Shown here: piece after piece, positions 51,408 to 60,608 of the stretch
Numbering within the stretch: position 1 is the first letter of the stretch
How the letters are laid out: each line of letters opens with the position of its first letter
DNA from: Nocardia farcinica
Lineage (GTDB): Bacteria; Actinomycetota; Actinomycetes; Mycobacteriales; Mycobacteriaceae
Direction: 5' to 3'
Assembly: GCF_001182745.1 (NCBI RefSeq)
Contig: NZ_LN868938.1
Span: 744,001-808,000 of the forward strand
DNA length: 64,000 nucleotides
Made by a program: the position numbers and the translations under genes
Notes under the pieces: generated by a model
Told to the model about the DNA's origin: nothing
The model's database searches: none
Seen by the model: the letters and a program-made list of their open reading frames with translations, nothing else

Positions 51408-52448
51408 TCACGGGCGGGGGGTGGAGGCGAGGGGGCGCAGACCGAGCCGGTGCGCGTTGTCGACGGTGATCGCGTCGAACTCGGCGGGGTCGAGCACCGC
51501 GGCGAGCCGGGCGATCGCGTCGGAGTCGCCCATGTCGAACGGGAAGTCGGTGCCGAGCAGCACCCGGTCGGGGCCGGCCGCGGTGATCAGCGCCCGCAGG
51601 GCGACGGGGGAGTGCACGAGCGAGTCGAACCAGAGCCTGCGCAGGTAGCTGCTCGGCGGTGCGGCGCAGCCGCGGGCCTCCGGCCGGTGCTGCCAGGCGT
51701 GATCGGCGCGGCCGATGAACGCGGGCAGGTATCCGCCGCCGTGCGCGGCGATCACGGTCAGATCGGGGAAACGGTCGAGCACGCCGCCGAAGACGAGATG
51801 CGACAGGGCGACCGCGTGTTCCACCGGCTGGCCCACCGAGTTCGACAGGTACCAGCGGTCCAGCCGCGCGTCCAGCGTGCAGCCCCACGGGTGCAGCAGC
51901 ACGACCGCGCCGAGTTCGCCGGCCCGCGCCCACAGCGGGTCCAGGCGCCGGTCGGACAGTTCGATGGTGTCGGCGCCGACGGGCGCGTGCGAGGACACCT
52001 CGATACCGCGCAGCCCGTGGCCGAGCACGGCGTCCTCCAGTGCCGCCACCGCCAGGTCCGGATGCTGGAGCGGAACGACGCCGAGGCCGGTGAGCCGGTC
52101 CGGGGCGAGCGCGCAGTGCGCGGCCACCCCGGCGTTGGTGGCTTCGGCGACCTCCCTGGCCAGGCCGCGGTCGGACCAGTGGTGGTACTGGGTGGGCACG
52201 ACCGAGACCAGCTGCGCGCCGATGCGGGCGGCGTCCATGGCGGCCAGGCGGGCGTCGATGTCGGTGAGCAGGGCGCGCCGCAGCGCGGCCTGCTCGGCGT
52301 TGGTGGCCGCGGACTCCGGTCCCAGCCGCCGGGCCTCGAGGGCGGCCGCCGCGGCGTACCCGGGCCGGCCGGACACCAGCTCCTCGACGGTGTCGAGCCA
52401 GACGTGCGCGTGCACGTCCAGCGCGAGGGGTGGCAGGGCAGCAGACAT
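51408..52448 (-). CDS. Amidohydrolase-family decarboxylase/hydrolase (ACMSD-like)
   Basis: 346 aa. The N-terminal DVHAHVW is the metal motif, followed by HPWGCTLDARLDRWY, IAAHGGGYLPAFIGRADHA and LLGTDFPFDMG near the C-terminus with the final Asp ligand. This set defines the ACMSD/gamma-resorcylate decarboxylase branch of the amidohydrolase superfamily. It likely decarboxylates a muconate-type or aromatic acid. First gene after the LysR regulator, with operator-like repeats in between. Confidence 0.85.
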   Translation of the reverse strand: MSAALPPLALDVHAHVWLDTVEELVSGRPGYAAAAALEARRLGPESAATNAEQAALRRALLTDIDARLAAMDAARIGAQLVSVVPTQYHHWSDRGLAREVAEATNAGVAAHCALAPDRLTGLGVVPLQHPDLAVAALEDAVLGHGLRGIEVSSHAPVGADTIELSDRRLDPLWARAGELGAVVLLHPWGCTLDARLDRWYLSNSVGQPVEHAVALSHLVFGGVLDRFPDLTVIAAHGGGYLPAFIGRADHAWQHRPEARGCAAPPSSYLRRLWFDSLVHSPVALRALITAAGPDRVLLGTDFPFDMGDSDAIARLAAVLDPAEFDAITVDNAHRLGLRPLASTPRP

Positions 52449-52528
52449 CGCGGAACCTCCGAAGAACGCGGACGGACGGGCGGATCGGCCCGAGGTGTCT
52501 TCGATTCTTCGAGGGTCACCAGCGCAAA

Positions 52529-52569
52529 GGAAGACAATTCTTCCGATGCGCGCTATAGACCGCGTCTAT
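52529..52569. promoter_or_regulatory. Paired inverted repeats, probable LysR sites
   Basis: GGAAGA-CAAT-TCTTCC (52529-52544) and ATAGAC-CGC-GTCTAT (52555-52569), the latter a T-N11-A LysR-type motif that overlaps the LysR stop codon. They lie 81-121 bp upstream of the amidohydrolase start. Confidence 0.6.
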
Positions 52570-53510
52570 GCCTGGAGGTCGAGGTCGGCGAGGATGCCGC
52601 GCAGCCACGCGTGGCCGGGATCGCCGTCGTGCATCGGATGCCACCAGAACGCCTCGACCAGCGGTACCGCGTCGAACGGGCAATCCAGCACCCGGAAGTC
52701 CGGTCCACTCGCCACCAGCTTCGCCACCCGCTCCTGGAGCAGCGCGATCGCCTCCGTCCCGCGAATCAACTGCGGCAGGGCCAGAAACGACTCGGTGACC
52801 GCGCAGACGCGCGGCACCACCCCGAGCAGTTCCATCTGCCGCCACGCCGGGGCCCGGCCGAGCGGGTCGACGAAGGTCGCGACCCACGGCAGCGCGCGCA
52901 GGTCGGCCATCGTCAACCGCTCACCCACCCGCGCGTTGTCGGCCGCCACGACACACACCCAGCGGTCGGTGTAGAGGTCGATCGCGCGCGGCAGGTCGAG
53001 GTACCCGTGCGGCATGAAGACCCCGTCGATCGTCCGGTAGAAATCGTCCTCCCGGCTGATCGCCTCGGTGGTCACCGGGATGAACCGCACCCGGGCGTGC
53101 GGCGCCGCGCGGGTGAGCCGGGCCATCAGCGGCCCGCCCGCCACGCTGATGCCGTGATCGGAGGACACGATGGAGAACTCCCGATGGGTCCGGGAGGGGT
53201 CGAACTCGGCTTCCGCGCCGAACACCCGCTCGACGGCCGCCACCGCCACCGCCGCCAGCGGGTGCAGTTGCTCGGCGAAGGGCGTCAGCACGTAGCGATT
53301 GCCCGACCGGGTGAGCAGTTCGTCACGGAAGTGCCTGCGCAGCCGGGCGAGCGCGCTGGACAGGGTCGGCTGGCTGCGCTGCAGGCGGGCGGCCGCGCCG
53401 GTGACACTGCGTTCGGTCAGCAAGGCGTGCAGGGCGTGCAGTTGCGGCAGATCCAGGTGCGCGAGCCGGGGATCGACCCCGGACCGCCCCGGCGTGTCGG
53501 GCTCGGCCAT
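52566..53510 (-). CDS. LysR-family regulator, NodD/NahR-like
   Basis: 314 aa. The N-terminal winged helix includes [20 protein letters not shown] and [20 protein letters not shown]. The C-terminal effector domain is periplasmic-binding-protein-like and ends with [17 protein letters not shown], a pattern of the NodD/NahR/LinR group that senses aromatic or related acids. It is placed upstream of, and on the same strand as, the catabolic genes it probably activates. Confidence 0.87.
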   Translation of the reverse strand: MAEPDTPGRSGVDPRLAHLDLPQLHALHALLTERSVTGAAARLQRSQPTLSSALARLRRHFRDELLTRSGNRYVLTPFAEQLHPLAAVAVAAVERVFGAEAEFDPSRTHREFSIVSSDHGISVAGGPLMARLTRAAPHARVRFIPVTTEAISREDDFYRTIDGVFMPHGYLDLPRAIDLYTDRWVCVVAADNARVGERLTMADLRALPWVATFVDPLGRAPAWRQMELLGVVPRVCAVTESFLALPQLIRGTEAIALLQERVAKLVASGPDFRVLDCPFDAVPLVEAFWWHPMHDGDPGHAWLRGILADLDLQA

Positions 53511-53744
53511 GCGCCGGTGCTACCGCTCGCCGCCACGCCACCGCCGGGCTGCCGCTCCGTCGGGTGGGTGCGGGAGGTGGGGCGAGCGCATGGCGTCACC
53601 GTAGCAACCCCTCGGCGGGGCATGTCCCGATCCGGGGTTTTCCCGGCCCGTCGCGAGGGGCGCGGCCGGGTGTCGACGGGAAGACTGGGGACGGCGCCCG
53701 GGCATCGGCCCGGTCGGCGCCTCCACCCGGCGAAAGGGACCGAC

Positions 53745-54710
53745 ATGGCAGGCAATCCGCACAACCTTCCGCTCGAGGCGGCCGCGCAGGAATTCGTCGA
53801 CGCGACCTCGCAGCCGCCGTTCCTGTACCAGCTGCCGCCGGAGGAGGGCCGCAAGGCGGTGGACGCGGTACAGGATTCGCCGATCGAGAAGCCCGCGATC
53901 GACGAGCAATGGATCACCGTGCCGGGCGGGCCGACCGGTTCGGTGCGGGCCAGGATCGTCAAGCCCCCGGCCGTCGAGGGCCCGCTGCCGGTGATCGTCT
54001 ACACGCACGGGGCGGGCTGGGTGTTCGGCAACGCGCACACCCACGACCGGCTGGTGCGCGACCTGGCGATCGGCGCCCGGGCCGCGGTGGTCTTCCCCGA
54101 GTACGACCGCTCGCCCGAGGTGCACTACCCGGTCGCGAACGAACAGTCCTACCGGGTGGCGCAGTGGGTGGCGGCCGAGGGCGCGAGCAAGGGGCTCGAC
54201 AGCACGCGGATCGCGGTGGCCGGGGACTCGGTGGGCGGCAACATGGCCATCGCGCTGACGCTGATGGCCAAGGAGCGCGGCGACCTGTCCTTCGTGCAGC
54301 AGGTGCTGTTCTACCCGGTGACCGACGCGAACTTCGACACCGGCTCCTACGAGCAGTTCGCCGAGGGCTACTTCCTGAGCCGGGAGGGCATGCGGTGGTT
54401 CTGGGATCAGTACACCACCAGCGAGTCCGACCGGGCCCAGATCACCGCCTCCCCGTTGCGGGCGAGCATCGAGCAGCTGGCCGGTCTGCCGCCCGCCCTG
54501 GTCATCACCGCGGAGGCCGATGTGCTGCGCGACGAGGGCGAGGCCTTCGCCGGCAAGCTGCGCGCCGCGGGCGTGCCGGTGATCCAGACCCGCTACGGCG
54601 GAATCATCCACGACTTCGTCATGGTGAACTCGATGCACGGCACCGAAGCGGCCCAAGCCGCGGTCGCCCAAGCGGTCTCGGTGCTCCGTGCGGCGCTCCA
54701 CGGCGCCTGA
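53745..54710 (+). CDS. Alpha/beta hydrolase, hormone-sensitive-lipase (HSL) family
   Basis: 321 aa. Oxyanion motif YTHGAGWVFGNAHTHD (HGAGW in place of the usual HGGGW), the nucleophile in VAGDSVGGNMA near residue 165, and catalytic Asp/His in EADVLRDEG and YGGIIHDF. It is a carboxylesterase for short to medium acyl esters. The codon run and ribosome binding site are ordinary. Its 3' end abuts a truncated glycosyltransferase on the other strand. Confidence 0.85.
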   Translation: MAGNPHNLPLEAAAQEFVDATSQPPFLYQLPPEEGRKAVDAVQDSPIEKPAIDEQWITVPGGPTGSVRARIVKPPAVEGPLPVIVYTHGAGWVFGNAHTHDRLVRDLAIGARAAVVFPEYDRSPEVHYPVANEQSYRVAQWVAAEGASKGLDSTRIAVAGDSVGGNMAIALTLMAKERGDLSFVQQVLFYPVTDANFDTGSYEQFAEGYFLSREGMRWFWDQYTTSESDRAQITASPLRASIEQLAGLPPALVITAEADVLRDEGEAFAGKLRAAGVPVIQTRYGGIIHDFVMVNSMHGTEAAQAAVAQAVSVLRAALHGA

Positions 54711-55284
54711 CGGTGCTGCCGGGTGCCCCGTGCCTGCGGGCGGCGAGCGCGCGCGCCACCGCCGAGAACCGTTCGGGTGGCCAGCGTTTCGCGCCGTAGC
54801 GGCCGCCGGGGTGGACCAGCGTCGCGCCCGGGCGCGGCGACGGGACGGCGGGCTCGACGAGCCACACCTCCTCCGGGTCGGCGGGGATGCCGTGTGCGCG
54901 GACCATGCGGCACCAGCGGTGGCGTTCGGGCAGATCGTCGTGCCAGTCCGGGCCGGACCAGCCGCCGCCGGCGTGGCCGATGCGGCGGCGCGGGGTCAGC
55001 GCGTCGAGGATGGTGGTGCTGGGTGGGCCCGCGCCGTGCAGGTTCACCGCGACGTCGGGTGGGGTGTCGAGGGTGAACGGCACGAGACCGGTGAGCGGGA
55101 CGAAATCGTCGACGGCGTCGAGCAGCGGCACCATCGGCGCCAGCCAGCCGGTGGCGGCGAGGCTGATCCGATGTTCGGGCAGTGCGCGCCGCAGCGCGTG
55201 CAGTGCCGGGACCGCGACGAGCAGGTCACCGAGTTTGAGCGCACGTAACGCGACGGCGCGGGGGCGGTCCGGCGATGCGGGCAT
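54619..55284 (-). pseudogene. Glycosyltransferase family 9, 3'-truncated
   Basis: The start has GGAGG upstream, and the first ~185 residues are good GT9/heptosyltransferase sequence: ALRALKLGDLLVAVPALHAL, then VAVNLHGAGPPST and ATLVHPGGRYGAKRWPPERF. Homology ends near 54730. The frame then runs antisense into the hydrolase with no family resemblance. About half of the C-terminal nucleotide-sugar domain is missing. This is a deletion remnant. Confidence 0.65.
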
Positions 55285-55675
55285 GCGGTCCTCCGTCGGC
55301 GTGGCGTGGCCGGTGACGGCCTCGTGGGTGCGGGGATACCCGGGAGCCCGCCCGGCGAACCGGTGTCCCTATCTGGCCGTCGCCCTGTGGGGCACCGACG
55401 AGGAACGCGCCGCCTATCGGGCCGCGACCGACAGTTCGCACCGGCACGTCCGCTCGGGTCCGGACCGGTTCTTCACCACCGGCTTTCTGCCGCAGCGGTT
55501 CCGCGACGAACTCGACCTGTCGTGGGGGCCGCGCCGACAGCGTGCCTTCGAGGTGATCATGCGGGCCATCGGTGAGGTGCTGCGCCGCGGACCGCAGCGG
55601 CGGCGCCGATACCCGTTGAGCAAGCACCTGGCGGACATGCGGCGGCGGCGCGCACTCGGCAAACCGCTGGTCTGA
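55283..55675 (+). pseudogene. MpaB/DUF2236-type oxygenase, internally deleted remnant
   Basis: 130 codons. The middle (VALWGTDEERAAYRAATDSS) resembles the N-terminal part of the oxygenase family, and the end (FLPQRFRDELDLSW, PRRQRAFEVIMRAIGEVL) resembles its C-terminus, so about 150 central residues with the heme-binding part are missing. Its ATG and that of the GT9 remnant on the other strand share the same CATG. Non-functional. Confidence 0.55.
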
Positions 55676-55679
55676 GGCG

Positions 55680-56945
55680 CTAACGGGGCAGGGGAGTAGG
55701 CGCGAGATCATTGCCGGGGCCGACCTCGGCGCAGTTGGTGCCGGGCGGCCTCCCGGCGAACCGATCGGTGAGGAAGCGGGCGGCCTCGGCTTGGAAGGGC
55801 GCGAACGCGGCCCCGTGATCGAGCCCGGCGAAACGGGTGTAGGTGACCGCGACACCGCGCGTGCAGTACTCGTGCGCCAGGCCCGCCACATCGGCGGTGA
55901 CCATCACCGAATCGCCGACCGCGTCGGCCTGGCCGACCGCGAGCAGCAGCGGGATCGCCGGGGTGCCCGCCGTGCCCATGATGTTGTCGTCCACCGCGGC
56001 CACCACCGACGGCACATCCAGCAGCGAGGTGTAGGGCGCGCGCACCATGTCGGCGTCGGTGAGTCCGGGGTAGGCGGCGGCGAATTGGCCGATACAACCG
56101 GTCTCCACCTGCGCGACAACCTCGGCGCCGCGCGCGGACAGGAACGCGGCGGGATCGAGGCCGTAGGCGCGGGTGTAGGCCACCACCAGCGCGGGGATGA
56201 CGCCGGCCCACTGCGCGCTGCCGCTGATGTAGGGCAGATTGTGGGCCAGATCGACGGGCAGGCCGCCGGCCGCGGCGCCGACGAGGTTCAGTTCCGGCGC
56301 GTACCGGGGGGCGACCTCGGCGGCCCACTGGGTGGGCACCGAGCCACCGGAGTAGCCGATCATCGCCACGGGTGTGGAGGCAGGCAGCGCCAACACGCCG
56401 AGTGCCGCGCGGATTCCGTCGAGCGCGGCGTATCCGGACTGCCTGCCGACGGTCCATTCCAGCCGCGGCCCTTCGTAATCGGGCACCACCACGGTGTATC
56501 CGGCGGCGAGATACCCGGCGATCACGGCCTGTTCGGCCAGCGCCACGCCGCTGTCGCCGTGGCCGGTGAGCGTGTAGGACGGATCGCATTGCGAGCCGAG
56601 CGCGTCGTAGGCCATGTGGTAGGACATCAGCCGCACCGGACCGGGCAGCAACGGCCGCAGCACCGTGGCCACGGTGGTCACCGGGCGGTCGAACTGGTCG
56701 GTGGTGCGGTAGAGCGCCTGGGTGCTCGACACCGGCGTGGTGAGATTCGGCGCGGCGAAGGGCACGGGCCGGGTGCGTAGCACGGTGCCCGGTGCCACTC
56801 CGGTCAGCGGCGCATCGTAGCTGTAGAAGGGGTCGTCCGCGGGCGGGGGCTGGGCGAAGGCGGCACCCGCGGAGACCAGCGCGGAGACCAGCACGAGGGC
56901 CAGCGCCGCGGCCGCCGAGCCCAACAGACGCGCGATCGGTGCCAT
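55680..56945 (-). CDS. Secreted lipase (LIP family)
   Basis: 421 aa. The N-terminal signal peptide runs to about residue 32, AAAALALVLVSALVSAGAAFA. The mature protein has VPDYEGPRLEWTVGRQ, the nucleophile in GYSGGSVPTQWAA near 190 and LDHGAAFAPF with catalytic His near the end. Mycolata have several such paralogous secreted lipases, used on triacylglycerols or host lipids. Ribosome binding site GGGAGG. It starts back-to-back with the carotenoid oxygenase across a 191-bp spacer. Confidence 0.87.
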   Translation of the reverse strand: MAPIARLLGSAAAALALVLVSALVSAGAAFAQPPPADDPFYSYDAPLTGVAPGTVLRTRPVPFAAPNLTTPVSSTQALYRTTDQFDRPVTTVATVLRPLLPGPVRLMSYHMAYDALGSQCDPSYTLTGHGDSGVALAEQAVIAGYLAAGYTVVVPDYEGPRLEWTVGRQSGYAALDGIRAALGVLALPASTPVAMIGYSGGSVPTQWAAEVAPRYAPELNLVGAAAGGLPVDLAHNLPYISGSAQWAGVIPALVVAYTRAYGLDPAAFLSARGAEVVAQVETGCIGQFAAAYPGLTDADMVRAPYTSLLDVPSVVAAVDDNIMGTAGTPAIPLLLAVGQADAVGDSVMVTADVAGLAHEYCTRGVAVTYTRFAGLDHGAAFAPFQAEAARFLTDRFAGRPPGTNCAEVGPGNDLAPTPLPR

Positions 56946-57065
56946 CGCCGATCCTCCCTCGGCTGCCGCTCGAAGAAACCGCACCTCGACGGGCATCCGT
57001 CGGTGTGACGGCGACCTCGCCGAGGCCGCCGGACGGAACTGATTCCTGCCGTACTACGCCGAGAG

Positions 57066-57088
57066 AACGATAGCCGACGCGTATCGTT
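57066..57088. promoter_or_regulatory. Candidate operator in the lipase/carotenoid-oxygenase divergent promoter
   Basis: 7-bp arms AACGATA and TATCGTT, exact complements with a 9-base spacer, 48 bp before the oxygenase start. No regulator gene is adjacent. Confidence 0.4.
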
Positions 57089-57136
57089 TCCGACAGGCCC
57101 GCGACGGCCGGGGCCACCAGCCGAGGGGAGACCCGG

Positions 57137-58531
57137 ATGACCACCTCCACCCCACCCGCGCCGGTGGACCTCGCCCGCACCCCGTACCTGAGCGGTGTCT
57201 TCGCCCCGCAGCGCCGCGAGGTCGAGGCGGTGGACCTGCCGGTCACCGGCACCATTCCGCCCGACCTGCACGGCACCTACTTCCGCAACGGCCCGAACCC
57301 GCGCTTCGACCCCATCGGTACCTTCGTCTACCCGCTCGACGGTGACGCGATGGTGCACCGCGTCCGGATCGAGGACGGACGCGCGAGCTACCTCAACCGC
57401 TTCGTCCGCACCCCGATGGTGGTGGCCGAGGAGCGTGTCGGACACGCGCTCTGGGCGGGGATCACCGACCCCTACACGCCCGGCGCCGATCTGGTCGGTC
57501 CCGAACTCGCGGGCACCAGCAGGCACCTGCCCGACATCAACGTCGTCGCGCATTCGGGCAAGCTGCTGGCGATGGCCGAGAGCGACCTGCCCTACCGGAT
57601 CGACCCGGCCGACCTGGCCACGCTCGGCCGCGACGACTGCGGTGGCGCGATGGCGCTGGGCAGCACCGCGCACCCCAAGATCGACCCGGGCACCGGCGAG
57701 TTGGTGCTGTTCACCTACCGGCTCGAGTCGCCCTACCTGGCGTGGTCGGTGGTGAGCCGGGCGGGCGACGTGCTGCGCGCGCCCACCCCGGTCGACGGCG
57801 TCACCGAGCCGATCATGATCCACGACATGGCGCTGACCGAGCGGTATCTGGTGCTGGTGCTCGCCCCGCTCGTCTTCGACATCCCCGCCCTGTTGAACGG
57901 CGGCTCGCTGCTGGACTGGCGCCCCGCCGCGGGCACCAGGATCGCGATGATCCCGCGCGACGGCGGTCCGGTGCGGTGGGCCGAGACCGACACCTTCTGG
58001 GTCTGGCACTTCGCCAACGCCTTCGACGACGACCGGGGCCGGATCGTGCTCGACTACGTCCAGTGGAACTACCCGAGCGGCCTGGCCCGGGTGAGCACAC
58101 CCCAGCGCGGCGGCGTGGTCCGTGCCGTCGTCGATCCCGCCTCGGGAGCGGTGGCCCGCGACGAGATCGCCATGCACCCGGTGGAATTCCCCCGGATCGA
58201 CGACCGCCGCATCGGCCGCCCGCACGGGGTCGTCGCCACGGCGGGCAGGCGCGACGGCTCCGGCGACCGCACCGCGCTGTTGTTCGTCGACACCGAACGG
58301 GGCACCGAAACCTGGTGGGATGCCGGCGATCACGCCGTCGGTGAGCCGATCCATCTGCCCGGCGCCGAGCACGCCTACTGGGGAACCCTCGCCACCGACC
58401 GACGCGACATGTCCTCGTGGTTCCATATCCTCGCCGCCGCCGACCCGGCGGCCGGACCGGTGGCCTCGGTACGGATGCCGATCCGGGTGCCCGCCGGATT
58501 GCACGGCACCTGGGTGCCCGCGGCGGGGTAG
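57137..58531 (+). CDS. Carotenoid oxygenase (CCD/RPE65 family)
   Basis: 464 aa. The four iron-binding histidines are in STAHPKIDPG, MIHDMALTE, VWHFANAFDDD and GLHGTWVP. FRNGPNPRF near residue 50 is another family signature. It cleaves carotenoid or stilbene double bonds using O2 and Fe2+. No carotenoid synthesis gene is in the window, so the substrate may be an aromatic stilbenoid or a pigment made elsewhere. Confidence 0.9.
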   Translation: MTTSTPPAPVDLARTPYLSGVFAPQRREVEAVDLPVTGTIPPDLHGTYFRNGPNPRFDPIGTFVYPLDGDAMVHRVRIEDGRASYLNRFVRTPMVVAEERVGHALWAGITDPYTPGADLVGPELAGTSRHLPDINVVAHSGKLLAMAESDLPYRIDPADLATLGRDDCGGAMALGSTAHPKIDPGTGELVLFTYRLESPYLAWSVVSRAGDVLRAPTPVDGVTEPIMIHDMALTERYLVLVLAPLVFDIPALLNGGSLLDWRPAAGTRIAMIPRDGGPVRWAETDTFWVWHFANAFDDDRGRIVLDYVQWNYPSGLARVSTPQRGGVVRAVVDPASGAVARDEIAMHPVEFPRIDDRRIGRPHGVVATAGRRDGSGDRTALLFVDTERGTETWWDAGDHAVGEPIHLPGAEHAYWGTLATDRRDMSSWFHILAAADPAAGPVASVRMPIRVPAGLHGTWVPAAG

Positions 58532-58536
58532 CCCCG

Positions 58537-59451
58537 TCAGCGGCGGATCACCTCCAGGAGGCGACGGCGCAGCCAGCTCAGCGCGGTGGTCTCGTCACGG
58601 CCGACTCGGTAGTGCGGATAGCTCTGGTGCACACCGGAATTGAGGAAGTCGTCCACCTGCCTTCTGCGCTCCTCGTAGGCCGCGGCGTTGAGCTGGTCGG
58701 CGAGCAAGCCGAGCCCGCCCGCCGCGAGGGCGTCGGTGATCAACTGGTCGGCCTGCCGCTGGTAGCTGTCGATCTTCGCGGGATCCGGATTCGACAGCTG
58801 GACGACGAATCCGGCGATCCGCCCGGCGAAATCCCCGTCGGGCATGGCGCAGTACAGATCGCCCGGCGCGCAGAAGGTGTAGGTGGTGCGGCTGAGCCGG
58901 CCGAACCCGCCGATGCGGGGACCGACCGCGCCCGCCCCCGGCACCGGGGGACCGATGAGGTTGTCGGTGGGGGAGCGGCGCGGATCGGCGATCAGCCCGA
59001 CCAGTTCGACCCGGTGGGGGGCGACCACACCGAGCCCGGTGCCGATCTCGGCGGCCAGATCCCCGGCCGCGTCGGCGCCCTGACTGTAGCCGAGCAGCGC
59101 GAAACGGGTGGCGTCGCACGACTGCGCGACCGCCGCCACCGCCTGCCGCGCCTTGACGAACGCCTCGTTCTTCGAGCGGCCGTAGACCTCGCCCTCCCAG
59201 GGGAACGCGGTGGCCGGATAGTGCACGAACTCGACCGCCACGTCACCGGGCAGGTCGTCCACCACCGCGGCGAGCATGCCGCGCCCCGGCTCGGTCACGG
59301 AGGTCTCCCAGGTCCCCGGGATCGCCACGACGAAGAGATCCGGGCAGCGCGGCGGTGCCGCGTGCACGGCCGGGGCCAGGGTGAGCGGGAGGCCGCCGAT
59401 CAGGGCTGCGGCCGCGCAGGTCGCGGCGATCGTCTGCCGGCGTGTGACCAT
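58537..59451 (-). CDS. Secreted cutinase-family esterase
   Basis: 304 aa. A signal peptide, IAATCAAAALIGGLPLTLAP, ends with Ala-rich cleavage at about residue 31. The mature protein has the cutinase Cys residues, the nucleophile in LLGYSQGADAAGDLA near 118 and the Asp/His pair near CAPGDLYC and further on. Cutinase-like proteins of the mycolata act on long-chain esters at the cell surface. Convergent with the carotenoid oxygenase. Confidence 0.87.
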   Translation of the reverse strand: MVTRRQTIAATCAAAALIGGLPLTLAPAVHAAPPRCPDLFVVAIPGTWETSVTEPGRGMLAAVVDDLPGDVAVEFVHYPATAFPWEGEVYGRSKNEAFVKARQAVAAVAQSCDATRFALLGYSQGADAAGDLAAEIGTGLGVVAPHRVELVGLIADPRRSPTDNLIGPPVPGAGAVGPRIGGFGRLSRTTYTFCAPGDLYCAMPDGDFAGRIAGFVVQLSNPDPAKIDSYQRQADQLITDALAAGGLGLLADQLNAAAYEERRRQVDDFLNSGVHQSYPHYRVGRDETTALSWLRRRLLEVIRR

Positions 59452-60183
59452 GATGCACCCCCGTATCCCGCTTACCGGAGCGCGTCGCGCGCCCGGCTGC
59501 CGACGGGGGTGCGGTCGGTTGCCGTCCGGAGAACGTCGAGTCCATCCATGTCGTCGCTCCTCGTCGAGCCCGACCATCGCGATGCCCGGAGTCCCGGCGT
59601 GAGAGACGATGGTCACTGAACAGAATCACTATTAACTTACCATTTGTATCGCCCCGTGGGGAGAGGCTGGAAGTAGGCGTTATCCCCTTGATATCGGAGT
59701 TCTGATACCTGCCGTACCCGGGCTTCCGCGGTCATCGCAGCAAGAATTGCGAGTCACCTGGACGGCCGGGCTCGTACCGTGCAGAAGACTGCTCGGCATG
59801 GGTCCGGGCACGTGCGCGGGCCCGCGCGCCGCCGGCAGGTGGGTCAGTCCACCTGCTCGCCCGCGGTGACCGGCTCGCCGGACGGGCTCGGTTCGGCGAG
59901 CGCGTGCGGCCCGGAATGTCGCTCGGTCACCTCACCGCGGCGGGTCGCGTCGGTGGTCGAGCGGATTCGCGCGCTCGCGCTGGCGCTCAGGCTGGTGCCG
60001 CACATCAGGGGCTCCTCGCGGTAGGGGCCGATATCGACTCCTGAAAAATACCCGCCTGAGCTGGGCGGAAATCCCATCCCATCGGTCGGTTTCGGCCTCT
60101 CCCGACGGCGGGGTGCGCCGACGCGCCGCCGGTGTCCCACCGGCAAACAAGGCCGATCGGTCGGTTCAAGTTATCCTGCCACC
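59452..60183. other. Intergenic region with one possible small gene
   Basis: 732 bases. An AT-rich patch at 59625-59660 is a likely promoter for the cutinase. A small minus-strand frame (59844-60005, listed separately) is the only coding candidate. No repeats otherwise. Confidence 0.4.
59844..60005 (-). CDS. Possible small protein of unknown function
   Basis: 53 aa starting MCGTSLSASASARIRSTTDA. GAGGAG lies six bases before the ATG, and a hairpin (GCAGGTGG with its complement, 59835-59856) overlaps the stop. The peptide is hydrophilic, rich in Ser, Thr and Glu. No family recognised. The ribosome site and hairpin are the main support. Confidence 0.35.
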   Translation of the reverse strand: MCGTSLSASASARIRSTTDATRRGEVTERHSGPHALAEPSPSGEPVTAGEQVD

Positions 60184-60378
60184 GTGCAGGTGGGTGATCT
60201 GGTGAGGGTGACCGAATCCGGCATCTCGGTGTTCCGGATCGTGCAGATCGACGGTGAGCAGGCGTTCATCGAGGCGTCCGAACTCCCCGAGGACGCCCCC
60301 GGCCGCTATCCGTTCCCGGTCCCGCTGAGCCGTCTGGTTCCGGCCGACGCGGCCGAGCGACCCGGCTCGGGAGAGTGA
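60184..60378 (+). CDS. Small SH3-like hypothetical protein
   Basis: 64 aa. LVRVTESGISVFRIVQIDGE and ASELPEDAPGRYPFPVPLSRLVPAD give a short beta-rich domain. A -10-like TATCCT ends six bases before the GTG and there is no ribosome binding site, so the mRNA may be leaderless, which is common in actinobacteria. Function unknown. Confidence 0.55.
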   Translation: MQVGDLVRVTESGISVFRIVQIDGEQAFIEASELPEDAPGRYPFPVPLSRLVPADAAERPGSGE

Positions 60379-60512
60379 GCGGCGTCGCCGCTACGGGTCA
60401 GCAATCGCGGTGGTCGACGGCGCCCGGCGGGAATCAGCACGGCGTGTCGCGCCCGGGCCGCCTGTCGTGTCGCCCGCGTGACCTGCGTGGACGCGCCGAT
60501 CGGCGGTCGCCA

Positions 60513-60529
60513 CGGGATTTCGAATCCCG
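60513..60529. promoter_or_regulatory. Candidate operator upstream of the TauD-type gene
   Basis: CGGGATT-TCG-AATCCCG, a perfect 7-3-7 palindrome 79 bp before the dioxygenase start. Confidence 0.4.
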
Positions 60530-60608
60530 CTGAGGACAACCCTGCCCGCCGACGCGCGCGGCTGATTCCATCGGTGTCGATCGTGAGGTTCGAGCGAAAG
60601 GCACTGCC

